A DNA stretch of 64,000 nucleotides from Anolis sagrei. Its lineage: Eukaryota; Chordata; Lepidosauria; Squamata; Anolidae. The position numbers were made by a program, and so were the translations under genes. Under the pieces are notes generated by a model. The model made no database searches. It saw nothing but the letters and a program-made list of their open reading frames with translations, and was not told where the DNA came from. The DNA is taken from contig NC_090022.1 of the NCBI RefSeq assembly GCF_037176765.1, positions 179,296,117 through 179,360,116 on the forward strand, in the 5' to 3' direction. This document shows, in pieces, positions 1 through 16,075 of the stretch. The first letter of the stretch is position 1; each line of letters starts with the position of its first letter.

Positions 1-454
1 GAACCAACAAAGCTGTTAGACTGCAATGGTTCATTGAAGATCAAGTTACCCAAAATACGAAGTATTCAATTGGGAGAACTCCCAACTACAGTATGTTCTG
101 AAGAAATCCATGTATGAGGATTGCTTCAAAACTTGTATTTAATTAGTAGGGTTGATAACATAATTAGCCATTCCCTCAGCGTTTAGCCCATGCTCCTGTC
201 TCCAGTGGATGCCAGTTGTTGATGCATTGTCACATGACTTCTTAGCAAATGTTTTTCCTTGTGGACTAATTAGAGCTTGCATTCCGAACATGTCAAAAAC
301 TCCTAGATTGATGATAAAGTCTTCTGTTTCCCTTTTGGAAACAAGGGGAATGCTAAGGGTAGTGGGAATGAATATATTTCTGTCCCTTCACATGCATGTT
401 CAAGTCATGTTTTCCTCTTCTCGCTTGTTGTGTCCCCCCCCCCCCTCCTTCTAG
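1..454. other. HTATIP2 intron, no feature recognised
   Basis: Apparently single-copy intron leading into the exon at 455. I see no coding exon or familiar repeat here apart from the poly-C tract before the acceptor. Confidence 0.5.
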
Positions 455-5380
<4,926 letters not shown>

Positions 5381-6506
5381 TTGAGAGGCCTGCTTCCCAG
5401 GCAACACATTGGTGAAAGGTGCCTTATCAACTCCAAGTGCTAATTGTTGCTATTTTTATGTCCCGTAAAAGATGTTCTTGAAGCAGTGAGATCTTTCCTT
5501 GAAGATCACCATGGTAACAAGCCCCATACTTTGTCAGGATACAGTCATCCCTCCACATTTGCAGTTTTGACTTTTCCAAATTTGATGTTTTTTCTGCTTC
5601 TTTCGGTGTTACTCTACCTCCTCCACTCATGTTGGGGAACCTGGAGATTTTTAGAGAAAACATTTTGCTGGGAATCCCTAGGTTCTCCAGTGTGATTTGG
5701 TGGCCAGCTTCCAGTGTAGGTTGAGCATTGAGTCATACTCGGAGACCTAGAGATACCTATAAAGGCGTTCTCTCGGGGTGGCGGGGGGGACAACAATTTC
5801 TTTGTCTACAGTTTTTCCTCTTTCATCAGGGTCCGGTGGAGGGATGACTGTTGTGTTTCTTGGTGCCACTACAACAAATACTCAACCCCAGGTGGCTATG
5901 TAGTGGTCCTTTTAAAAAAAATTCAGGGATACTCGTCACTGGGAGAAGAATCATGTTCTGCTTATTGAGCAGTTCTTCTGTGCATTGACCAATGTAGTGT
6001 ATATGAGTTTCTTCTACTATGGTGTTTTGGTGCTTAATGGATAAAGTCAGATTCCTAGCTTCCTGTTCATGAATGTAATCCAAATGAGACAAGTCTTGAC
6101 ATAACTAGTTTATTATGCCTAAAGAATGTGGGAGTGTTCAAAGTGCCCAAGCTTGAATGTTTAAGCCTCCTGACGGTATATCTTGGGCTAAATATTGCAC
6201 CTTAGTAAGTTCCCCTGTTGACAAAGGAAGCATTTGCAAACCCCAAAGTTCTGCATTATTCACTCTTCCGAAGGGCAGATACCGTACATGATCCGGCTCT
6301 TAGTTCCACAACTACATTTCCTTATACCAAAGTCAATTATCATGCTTTTACAACCACTCAGCTACTATAAATGGCTCCAAAGGGAATACTGTCTGAAATA
6401 ATGGGCCATTACAGGATGTTTTTGTATGAAAATGAATAAGGGAAAATTTTCTTCATGTCTTTATGACTTTTTTCGGGAATGTAAAACTTGAATTGGAATC
6501 TTATTT
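5381..6506. other. HTATIP2 3' flank, no repeat recognised
   Basis: Probably contains the HTATIP2 3' UTR and downstream unique DNA. I saw no convincing gene; the small open frames here have no familiar motif. Confidence 0.4.
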
Positions 6507-7502
6507 ATTGTCGAAGGCTTTCATGGCCGGAATCACTGGGTTGTTGTAGGTTTCTTCGGGCTATATGGCCATGTTCTAGAGGCATTCTCTCCTGACGTTT
6601 CGCCTGCATCTATGGCAAGCATCCTCAGAGGTAGTGAGGTCTGTTGGAACTAGGAAAATGGGTTTACATATCTGTGGAATGACCAGGGTGGGACAAAGAA
6701 CTCTTGTCTGTTGGGGCTAGGTGTGAATGTTTCAACTGACTGCCTTGATTAGCATTTGATGGCCTGCCAGTTATTTGGTGTGGCTTGTTGGTGCCTGGAG
6801 CAATCTTTTGTTGAGAGGTGATTAGATGTCTTTGTTTTTTCCCCTCTCTGTTGTTGTGCTGTTGTAATTTTAGAGTTTTTTCATACTGGTAGCCAGATTT
6901 TGTTCATTTTCATGGTTTCCTCCTTTCTGTTGAAATTGTCCACATGCTTGTGGGTTTCAGTGGCTTCTCTGTGTAGGTCTGACATGGTGGTTGTGAGAGT
7001 GGTCCAGCATTTCTGTGGTCCAGCATTTCTGGACCACTCTAACAACCACCATGTCAGACTACACAGAGAAGTCATTGAAATCCACAAGCATGTGGACAAT
7101 TTCAACAGAAAGGAGGAAACCATGAAAATGAACAAAATCTAGCTACCAGTATTAAAAAAAACTCTAAAATTACAACAGCAAAACAACAGAGAGGAAACAA
7201 TCAGGGACATCTAATCATCTCTCAACAAAAGATTGCCCCAGGCACCAACAAGCCACTCCAAACAACCGCTAGGCCATCAAATGCTAATCAAGGTGGTCAG
7301 TTGAAACATTCACACCTATGCCCCAACAGACAAGAGTCCTTTGTCCCACCCTGGTCATTCCACAGATATATAAACCCATTTTCCTAGTTCCAAAAGACCT
7401 CACTATCTCTGAAGATGCTTGCCATAGATGCAGGCGAAATGTCAGGAGAGAATGCCTCTAGAACATAGCCATATAGCCCGAAAAAACCTACAACAACCCA
7501 GG
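6507..7502. mobile_element. Penelope-like element, head-to-head palindrome
   Basis: Two arms of about 490 bp face each other around 7010..7036. The left arm reads on the - strand and the right arm on the + strand. Each outer end is the element's 3' terminus. Each arm holds a remnant of the segment coding [19 protein letters not shown] downstream of the GIY-YIG domain, then a 3' tail with a hammerhead-like motif. Flanks GGAATCTTATTTA (6494) and GGAATTTTATTTG (7500) look like a target duplication. Confidence 0.75.
6588..6640 (-). ncRNA. Hammerhead-ribozyme-like motif in Penelope-like 3' end
   Basis: On the - strand: CTGAGGA (6628..6622), a helix II with a CATAGAT-type loop closed by GCAGGC, then GAAAC and GTC at 6601..6594. 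All conserved core positions (CUGANGA, GAAA, UH) are present. Helix III would be the self-complementary ACGT, which can form only in a dimer. CCT before and AGG after give the start of helix I. Activity is inferred, not shown. Confidence 0.6.
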
Positions 7503-8180
7503 AATTTTATTTGTTTACGGATGATTTGAAACTCACAATCTAGTTCTCTGCTCCACTGTTGCCTTACTCTGAGGGAAAGGGAGGTAGCTTAGTTCACACA
7601 GATAAGCTCTGGAATGGCACCAGTTCAACCAGAGGACTGGAAATAATACCACAGTTCTTCCAAGTCCTTCTGCATTTAAGGTGCACTAGAGCTGTAACAT
7701 AAGGCTGCCTCATATCTTTGTACAGTTATGAACTGTCAAGAAGTTCTTACAAAAATCAAAACACAACGAAGGGAAAGATAAGGACTTCCAACCTAGTTCC
7801 AGACATTATATCCCGCCCTTCTGTCAGTCCTGTGCTGATAAGAAGGCCAAAGTTCTGCAGCAGAAGGTCAGCTGTGCTTCCAAACGGGAAAATGGAGCAA
7901 GTAAAGCTGACTAGCACTTCCCCATTCTCTCCTCACATGATTTACTTGTACACGAAGAGGAAAAAAATATTTCATGTCTTTTGCACCATTTGCACAGATA
8001 GCTTTTGCCAGGTGTGCTGTCACTGGAAAGTCTCTGCTAGCATCCAGATAGAGAAAGTATTTTTTGTGATAAGTGGCAAATAGATTGTGAAAACAGGGTT
8101 CCCAGAGTGATTGTATTGGAGAATCTATCTAGTTTGCAGTAAATATTTTGCAGTTTTAAAAAAATGAACTTCCAGTTTAA
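7503..8180. other. Unique sequence with one unrecognised open frame
   Basis: An open frame of 121 codons lies at 7718..8083 on the + strand. It has no domain, signal peptide or motif that I recognise and is probably chance. Otherwise nothing identified. Confidence 0.3.
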
Positions 8181-8181
8181 T

Positions 8182-8690
8182 CAAATAGTGGAAAATTGGG
8201 TATTATTGAATTATTATTATTTTTTATCGTGTCAGAAGCGACTTGAGAAACTGCAAGTCGCTTCTGGTGTGAGAGATTAAGCCGTCTGCAGGGACACTTC
8301 CCAGGGGATGCTCGGATGTGTTATCATCATGTGGGAGGCTTCTGTCATGTCCCTGCATGGGAAGCTGGAGCTGACAGATAGGAGCTCACCCCATCTCATG
8401 GGTTCAAGTAGTGGAAAATTGGGTATTATTGGATTATTTTTTTATCCTGTCAGAAGCAACTGATAAAAAACTGGAAATCACTTCTGGTGTGAGAGATTAG
8501 GCTATCTGCAGGGACGTTTCCCAGGGGATGCTCCCATCATGTGGGAGGCTTCTGTCATGTCCCTGCATGGGAAGCTGGAGCTGACAGATAGGAGCTCACC
8601 CCATCTCGTGGATTTGAACCACCGATCTTCAGGTCAGGTCAGCAGTTCAGCCAGCAAAAGGGTTTAACCCATTGCACCGCGGCGACTCCA
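8182..8690 (-). repeat. SINE-1 copy, partly tandem-duplicated
   Basis: The SINE-1 tail and body appear twice (8221..8400 and 8440..8690). The preceding unique flank AGTGGAAAATTGGGTATTAT is also repeated at 8188 and 8410. Because the flank is copied too, this is a local duplication of about 220 bp and not two insertions. The tRNA head survives only in the second unit (CACCGCGGCGACTCC). Confidence 0.75.
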
Positions 8691-9540
8691 AATTGGATAA
8701 TTTGGTGTTTAAAATTAATAACTGACATTTTCCTTCCAGGGGAGGGCAGAGGTGTGCAATTTCGATATGAAACACGACTTTTTAAGTAACATGAATGTAA
8801 TTTGTGCTTTAATATATTTTCTGTATGTCAATGTTTATATAACATGATTCTTACTGACTGGATGTCCTCTTGTGTGGAGCATGCAAATCCACATTAGCAC
8901 ATCATGGTTTGCTACGAACCACACTTCGTTTCTTCGTTTCTAATCTATATTTTTCCTGCCCTTTTTGCCAGCTGGAGAAATAAGCCATGGCTTTAGTAAT
9001 GCAGAATTCATGTAAGCCAACAATAAACTATAGTTTCTGATTGTGGTTTAAATATTTGGGGTTTGTTAACAGGGATCGTTTCAGAAACAACAAGCCAGAA
9101 TTTAACCACCTATAATACTCTAGCTTACTATTGTGTCCAGATCTGGCCTTTGAGAACCAAAGTAAACGAATGTTAAAGGATTTGCATGCCGCTAATAGAA
9201 TTATAGCTTGTGTAAAATTCTAAACTTGCTTTATTGTGTTTGTTTGAATTCGGGAACATCTCCTTTGATTCTGATATAATGACAGTTTTGTTATTCGGTG
9301 CTATTTCTTAAGCTTTAAATATATGCCATTCTGGTTTGTATACTTAATAAAATGTTTTGACACGCAACACTGGTTTGACTACACTCATTACATGTCAAAG
9401 TGCAACAGCTACAGAAAAACGTTTGTTCTCAGAGTTGTTTACTTTTCCTAGTAGGTGTAAATGTCCCTGATCAAACCAGCAAAACTAATTAACATTTCAA
9501 AGCAGCCACATAATTAAAATGAATACATTTAGGCTTGCAA
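8691..9540. other. AT-rich unique sequence
   Basis: No coding or repeat signature recognised. An AATAAA at about 9347 could be a polyadenylation signal, but nothing ties it to HTATIP2. Confidence 0.3.
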
Positions 9541-9548
9541 GTATCAGT

Positions 9549-9840
9549 GAGTATTTCTTTATTTATTTATTTACGACATTTATATGCCGCCCTTCTCATC
9601 CCGAAGGGGACTCAGAGCGGCTTACAAGATATATATACAAAGAATATATTATATTACAATATAATAGTATAGTACAATATAGTAATATATAATACTGATA
9701 TTGTACTATGCTAATAATATAATATATTGTTTGTATATATAATATTATTAGCATAGTACAATATCAGTATTATATATTACTATATTGTACTATAATATTA
9801 TATTGTAATATTATTAGTAATTATTAGTAATTATGAGTAG
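9549..9840 (-). repeat. L2 3' end fused to an AT-rich palindrome
   Basis: TTTATTTATTTACGACATTT then CCGCCCTTCTCATCCCGAAG is the L2 tail on the - strand. After it come two inverted AT-rich arms, about 9653..9725 and 9742..9820, that match almost base for base. The arm sequence is part of an L2 3' UTR seen again at 53600..53720 and 54960..55020. Confidence 0.65.
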
Positions 9841-10005
9841 ATGATTCAACTACAGTTTAGTTGAGTAACCAGAGAGCAGTTAATTTTAATTAATATGGCT
9901 GGAATGAATGATACTTTTTGAGGCTTTCTAACAGTTGTACATTAGTATAATACAAGGCATCCTCTTCCTTAAAGGTAGTAGTTATCTTTTTTAAACAATT
10001 ATGGG

Positions 10006-10318
10006 CCCCCTTGTGGCGCAGCGGGTTAAACCACTGAGCTGCTGAACTTGCTGACCGAAAGGTTGGTGGTTCAAATCCAGGGAGCAGGGTGAGCTCCCGC
10101 TGTTAGGCCCAGCTTCTACCAACCTAGCAGTTTGAAAACATGCAATTATGAGCAGATCAATAACGCTTCTGTGGGAAAGTAATGGCGCTCCATGTAGTCA
10201 TGCTGGCCACATGACCTTGGAGATGTCTATGGTGTCTTCGGATTAGAAATTGAGATGAGCACCACCCCCCAAAATCAGACATGACTAGACTTAATGTCAA
10301 GGAGAAACCTTTACCTTT
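10006..10318 (+). repeat. SINE-2 family
   Basis: CCCCTTGTGGCGCAGCGGGT head, B box GGTTCAAATCC, family body, and tail CAGACATGACTAGACTTAAT then CCTTTACCT. Confidence 0.8.
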
Positions 10319-10328
10319 CACCTTTAAA

Positions 10329-10402
10329 CAATTATTTATTATTTATTTACTTCATTTATATACCGCTTTTCTCAGCCCTCAGGCGACTCAAAGCGGTTAA
10401 AT
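10329..10402 (-). repeat. L2 3' end fragment
   Basis: Begins ATTATTTATTTACTTCATTT, then CCGCTTTTCTCAGCCCTCAG and GACTCAAAGCGG, which is the reverse of the L2 terminal signature. Confidence 0.6.
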
Positions 10403-10410
10403 TATACTTT

Positions 10411-11260
10411 CTACAGCACCTGATCTGATGAAATCATATCTCATTCATCTTTTCAATGATCTTGAATATCTCAAGATAACTGAAAAAAATATTAAAGTCT
10501 TAAATTGATTTCCATAAGGAGGAAAAGTTCCCAAACAGAATGGATCTTAATTCTGAGAAATGTCTATCTAAAGAAAAATATATTTTTCTGAATAGAATGC
10601 AATGCAAGGTTGGGATTTGGTGGGCTTCTAGGGAATGGAGCATTTTTGGTCTCTGTCAAAAGGCCTTTGCTGTTGCTCATTTTGATCTCTATGGCTAGCC
10701 ATCCTCAAAATTGGGTCTCCAGAACAAATATTTTTGGACTGTTAACTCCCATGATTAACCTACAGCTAATTATAAAAAATGCCATCCAAAAGCATCTGAG
10801 ACACGTGTTTGGGATGGATGGCAGATAGAAAGATGTGTCCTGTTGATGTTTTTTTTTTTTTAATGAAGTGAATAGGATTTAAGGGTGTAAAGACACCAAT
10901 GAATCGATTCCAAATGCAGGAAAATGACTCAGTTTTTCTTATGCCAATCACTGGACTGAAATGCACACATTCTCCAGATAATTACAATATGTGCTTTCAC
11001 TTGAAAATACTAGATTCAGTATAGTAGATTCAGATTCAGAAAATAGTAGATTCAGATTCACTATCTGAAAAGTATCATGTGACTTTTCAGATAGTGCCTA
11101 CCTAGCCTTTTCAGATACAGACATGCCTCTGATAAAGAAGTCCCTTTTTACAAAGTCTTTTGAAGCCCTATCCAGAAATTACTTTTGCTCTTGCTATTTA
11201 GCTGGATTTGTAAAGCAATATCGGCACTGGAAAGATGGTGAAAGAGGGCTGGAGTAACAT
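10411..11260. other. Unique sequence with a short perfect hairpin
   Basis: No gene recognised. CACTATCTGAAAAGT at 11059..11073 is perfectly complementary to 11082..11096, with an 8-nt loop and short GATTCAGATTCA repeats beside it. A piece of hAT-like MITE (GGGGCCCATCTACACTG) lies at about 11262. Confidence 0.4.
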
Positions 11261-11422
11261 GGGGCCCATCTACACTGACTTTGAGTACCAGGTTGGAGCA
11301 GCAAGCAAGTCTACATAAATCATGCAGTAAACTGAGGGAAAAGGAGACATGAGACATCTGAGGGAAAAGGAGAACTGCTGGGCATACATAGGAATAGGAA
11401 CATCTGGGAGTGGCAGCGGTCT

Positions 11423-12094
11423 GTGTTGGCTACTCAGAGAACGGCCAATAATACAACATCTGGCCTCACGGATCAGCCTACCGCACTTTACGATCGGAAT
11501 CAACATCTTTCCACGGACAATTTTGCAGTGGACATTGCCGATCTTATGATAAACAGAGGCAGATGGACCTCCAAGAGGGCAGTTTGTAATTCCTTGGCCC
11601 AAATCCTGGGAAAAAGATCACAGGATATAAGATTAAAAGCCATAGTGTGGTTGTGGAGGGATTATCAATCCTCTGACCGCTCCACCCGTCTTCAAATTTC
11701 ACCCGAAGACAACACTTGGCTTGGTGATCTAATGGCCAAACAACCTGGCCTGAAGAAATGGGGCATCACCATTAGGAGGGTAGTTGTGGACCCCCACATT
11801 CGCCCCTTGTTTGATCCCGGGTTTTCACCCCACCATGTTCCATCTGGCCCCCGGGCAAACTCCACAACTAGTTCACCAGTTAGGGCCCCCCCTCCTGGTT
11901 CGTATAATTTTGAGACCCCATCTGCCCCGGTTGTTCCTACTCAGCTAGCCACACTCCCCCGCTCAAGAACGCTCCCTTTATTCAGCCCACTCAGCTCCCT
12001 CGATGTCTCTTTATCTACCTCAACATCAGATTCATCCCTACCAAATGCCCAAGGGAGATTATTCCCCAGCCCGACCTCCTCCGCCGAGAGCTGA
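11423..12094 (+). CDS. L2 LINE ORF1 protein
   Basis: Open frame of 223 codons upstream of L2 ORF2. The N-terminal half is helical and charged (RSQDIRLKAIVWLWRDYQ). The C-terminal half is rich in Pro, Ser and Thr and probably disordered. Position and composition fit the nucleic-acid-binding ORF1 of L2/CR1-type LINEs. It ends just before a poly-G tract (12113..12127) that separates it from ORF2. I do not recognise a zinc knuckle or RRM. Confidence 0.6.
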   Translation: MLATQRTANNTTSGLTDQPTALYDRNQHLSTDNFAVDIADLMINRGRWTSKRAVCNSLAQILGKRSQDIRLKAIVWLWRDYQSSDRSTRLQISPEDNTWLGDLMAKQPGLKKWGITIRRVVVDPHIRPLFDPGFSPHHVPSGPRANSTTSSPVRAPPPGSYNFETPSAPVVPTQLATLPRSRTLPLFSPLSSLDVSLSTSTSDSSLPNAQGRLFPSPTSSAES

Positions 12095-12159
12095 CTAGAT
12101 CCTGGCCGGGCGGGGGGGGGGGGGGGAAGGTTCCAGAGAAGGGGGGTGCCATTCGAGTC

Positions 12160-15092
12160 GTGTGGGGAAGGAGATTTGCGGTCCACAAACATCCCAGGGA
12201 GAAGCGCAACAGAGTTTTTGCGACCCTGGAAAAGGTGGGTAGTGGTAGGCTCCTTGGCAGCCCCCTTGGTCTCAAGGTCCTCTTGATTAATGCCAGATCC
12301 GTCAATGGCAAGACCGCAGCCATCCAGGACTTGATCCTGGATGAGAGGGCGGACCTGGCATGCATTACCGAGACCTGGTTGGACGAGGTGGGGGGTGTAA
12401 ACCTTTCCCAGCTATGCCCACCAGGTTTTGGAGTGCATCAACAGGCCAGACAAGGGGGGCGGGGAGGAGGGGTCGCAGTGGTCTTTCGGCAATCCATCGC
12501 CGTGACCAGATGCGTTGTCCCGTAGGCTTCTGGGTTTGAATGTGTCCACTTGAAGGTGGGGAGCCGTGACAGTGTGGGGTTCCTGCTGGTGTATCGCCCA
12601 CCCCGAGATCCAGTAGCTTCCCTGTCTGAGCTAGCGGAGGTGATCTCTAATTCGGCCTTGGTCTCCCAGCGCCTGGTGGTGCTGGGAGACTTTAACATCC
12701 ACGCTGAGACCACTCTATCTGGCGCAGCTCAGGACTTTATGGCCACCATGACGACCATAGGCCTGTCACAGATAATATCTGGCCCCACTCATCAAGCTGG
12801 ACATACTCTCGACCTTGTTTTTGTGGCTGACAACGAAATGATCAGAGTGGAAGAGCAAAACATCCTTCCAGTGTCATGGTCTGACCATCATCTGATCACT
12901 TTTAGACTTACTGCGACCCTAAACCTTCGCAGGGGTGGAGGACAAATTAAGATGGTCCGCCCTAGGAGACTGATGGATCCGGATGGATTCCTGAGGAATC
13001 TTAGGGTTCTTCCTGCCTTGGAGCCTGGTGATTCTATCAACGCCTTGGTAACTCTCTATAATGGGGAGATGGCCAGGGCGTTAGATACGATCGCACCTGA
13101 ACGCCCCATCTCGTTGCGTCGTGACAGGCCATCTCCTTGGTTTACCGAGGAGTTGGCGGTGATGAAGCATACGAGAAGGGGGCTAGAGCGCAAATGGAGG
13201 AAATCTCGAGATGTGTCTGATCTAGCACGGGCTAGAGCCTCTCTTAAGGCATACTCCGTGGCTATACGGGTGGCCAGGAATTCACGACCGCCCGTATAGC
13301 GTCTGCAGCAAATAGATCATCGGAGCTATTTCGGGTCGTGGGAGAGCTCCTCCACCCACCAGCGGTGGAGGAGGTCCCTGACGACCCTGCAGCTCGGTGT
13401 CGCGATTTCGCACACCATTTCGCAGACAAAGTCGCCCAGATACGTCTCGAGCTCGACTCCAATTCCATCGCAGTGCCAGAAGAGGTGACGGAGGTACCTG
13501 CTTGTCCAATTTTGTGGGATTCTTTTAGGCTTGTTCTTCCTGAAACTGTAGAGGAGATTCTTGGGGCTGTGAGGGCGACCACCTCATCTCTTGACCCATG
13601 CCCATCTTGGCTCATTAAATCAGCCAGAGGGGGGCTGCTGGATTGGTTTGTACCGATTGTTAATGCATCGCTGGAGCAAGGAATTTTTCCATCTAATTTG
13701 AAGCAGGCTGTGGTTCGCCCACTTATTAAAAAAGCTTCTCTTGACTCCACGGTGCTGAATAATTACAGGCCTATCTCCAACCTCCCCTTTTTGGGTAAGG
13801 TGCTGGAGAGGGTGGTCGCCTCCCAGCTCCAGGGTTTCTTAGATGACATCAATTACCTAGATCAGTCACAGTCTGGTTTCAGGCCTGGTCACGGCACCGA
13901 GACAGCCTTGGTCGCCTTGGTGGATGACCTCTGCAGAGAGCTGGACAGGGGGAGTGTGACTCTGTTGGTTCTCCTGGACATCTCAGCGGCTTTCGATACC
14001 ATCGACCATGGTATCCTTCTGGGTCGCCTCTCTGGGATGGGCCTTGGGGGCACGGTTCTGTTGTGGCTCCAGTCCTTCCTGGAGGGACGAACCCAGATGG
14101 TGAAGCTGGGTGACGCCTGCTCGGACCCCTGGCCTTTGTCCTGTGGGGTCCCGCAAGGCTCTATTCTGTCTCCCATGCTTTTTAACATCTACATGAAACC
14201 GCTGGGAGAGGTCATCCGGAGTTTTGGAGTTGGGTGCCATCTCTACGCAGATGACACACAACTCTACTACTCCTTTCCACCTAACTCCAAGGAGGCTTCT
14301 CAGGTGCTAGACAAGTGCCTGGCCGCTGTGTCGATCTGGATGAGGAAGAACAAGCTGAAGATCAATCCCGATAAGACAGAGGTCCTCTTGGTCGATCGTA
14401 AGCCGGATCGGGGTATAGGGTGGTTACCTGTGTTGGACGGGGTTACACTCCCCCTGAAACCTCAGGTCCGCAGTTTGGGTGTCCTCCTGGATTCTTCGCT
14501 TACACTTGAGGCTCAGGTGTCGGCGGTATCCGGGAGGGCTTTTGCGCAACTGAGACTCGTGCGCCAACTGTGACCATACCTCGGGAAGGCTGATCTGGCC
14601 GGGGTGGTCCATGCCTTGGTCACCTCTAGAATGGATTACTGTAATGCGCTCTACGTGGGGCTACCCTTGAAGACGGCTCGGAAACTGCAGCTGGTCCAAC
14701 GTGCAGCAGCTAGAATGCTAACTGGAGCTCATTATCAAGAGAGGTCTACCCCTCTGTTTAAGGAGCTCCACTGGCTGCCTTTCATCTTCCGAGCCCAATT
14801 CAAGGTGCAGGTGCTCACCTATAAAGCCCTAAACGGTTTGGGACCATCCTACCTGCGTGACCGTATCTCCATTTACGAACCTACACGCTCGCTTCGATCA
14901 TCGGGGGAGGCCCTGCTCGTGATCCCGCCTACGTCGCAAGCGCGGTTGGTGGGGACGCGGGACAGGGCCTTCTCCGTGGCGGCCCCCCGACTCTGGAACG
15001 CCCTCCCAAAAGATCTCCGACAGGCCCCTACACTAGCAGTTTTCAGAAAGAACCTGAAAACTTGGCTGTTCCGTTGTGCCTTCCCGGATTAG
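12160..15092 (+). pseudogene. L2 LINE ORF2, endonuclease and reverse transcriptase, broken
   Basis: An apurinic-like endonuclease comes first (LLINARSVNGK, ITETWLDE, LGDFNIH, SDHHLITF), then the reverse transcriptase with [17 protein letters not shown] and YADD. The L2 C-terminal region follows ([35 protein letters not shown]). The reading is interrupted at about 12523 (stop), between 13260 and 13340 (frame change), and at about 14571 (stop). The rest is open, so this is a young but probably inactive copy. It cuts target DNA and reverse-transcribes its own RNA in family members that are intact. Confidence 0.82.
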
Positions 15093-15425
15093 GAACCCCA
15101 TCCCAAGTCCTAATAGCACTTTAGCACAGTTAATATTGCTGCACACCGTACTTTAATCCCGACGCCCCTCCTACCATTTCAGCACTTTTAACCTTGTACC
15201 TCTCACCGGCCGAACCAGTTTTTAATATGTCCTGATGTATAGTTACTGTTGTTTTGCTAATTTTGATTTGATTTGATTTGTTTTTGTTTTTAATTTGCTT
15301 TGGTTATTGCTTGTTATGTTTTCTATTGTATTGTGTTTGTGGCTTCGGCCTGTGTAAGCCGCATCGAGTCCTTCGGGAGATGCTCGCGGGGTACAAATAA
15401 AGTTAATAATAATAATAATAATAAA

Positions 15426-16075
15426 CTTTAAGCTGGGGTAGAATAGGATCTACCATAACTTGTTTTACTGTATGAGCTTGCCTACAACTGGCAAGGTAAA
15501 CAGCAGCTGCTGCTAGAATTTCTTTCTGAGTATGTCTGAGCAACAATACAGAGAAAAGGGGAAGTGGATAAGCCTATCTCACAAGCCGACTTCCAGCATG
15601 TTAAAAAAAAACAAATGTATAATTATCACCACCAAAATTGATTTCATAAGAAAATAGTGACTGGGAAAAATTATCCCTGGATACATCTTGGAAGAAATGC
15701 ATAGAGGAAAGGTGGGGTATGATTGTAAGGGGGAAAACAACAATCCCACTGGTTAGGTATGTGATTTATAGTTTCTCCTTCTATCATATCCTCCCAATGC
15801 TGTGCATGGGATTGATTGTCTCAAGGCAAGCTCATTAATCAAACCAAACACTGCAGAGTCTTTATCAGTAGTTAGCAGAGATTTACAGTACAGCCTCTGA
15901 CCATGTTGAGTGCTCACTGATTTAATAAGAAAACACTCCAACTCTTGTTTTCATCCAAACCCACATTTGAATGTTTAATCTCGATTTGTTGCTTATGTAC
16001 AGCTATAAACAGGCACCAGGATCCCCTGGTCTGCTATCAGTATATACGAAGTTATACTCACAAGCAACGTCCAAC
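15426..16075. other. Unique sequence, no feature recognised
   Basis: Neither strand shows a familiar motif between the L2 tail and the next L2 fragment. Confidence 0.35.

Larger units (their letters stand above)
11330..15425 (+). mobile_element. Nearly full-length L2-clade LINE
   Basis: Runs from a 5' region through ORF1 (11423..12094) and ORF2 (about 12100..15092) to a 3' UTR with AAGCCGCATCGAGTCCTTCG, GGGGTACAAATAAAGTT and an (ATA)n tail. The reverse transcriptase has NYRPISNLPFLGKVLE, SAAFDTIDHGIL and LYADDTQLY, which are typical of L2 and unlike CR1. The exact 5' end is uncertain: a GAGGGAAAAGGAGA repeat at 11333 and 11358 sits near it. No clear target duplication is visible. Confidence 0.85.

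Noticed and set aside
7718-8083. Possible small host gene of 121 codons
   Set aside because: No domain, no splice context, no family memory; an open frame of this length is expected by chance in 64 kb.
12113-12127. Poly-G tract as a G-quadruplex regulatory site
   Set aside because: A single G run between two LINE ORFs; without further G runs nearby it does not support a quadruplex call.
12438-14612. Several long - strand open frames over the L2 ORF2
   Set aside because: They are antisense shadows of the GC-rich LINE coding region and carry no motif.
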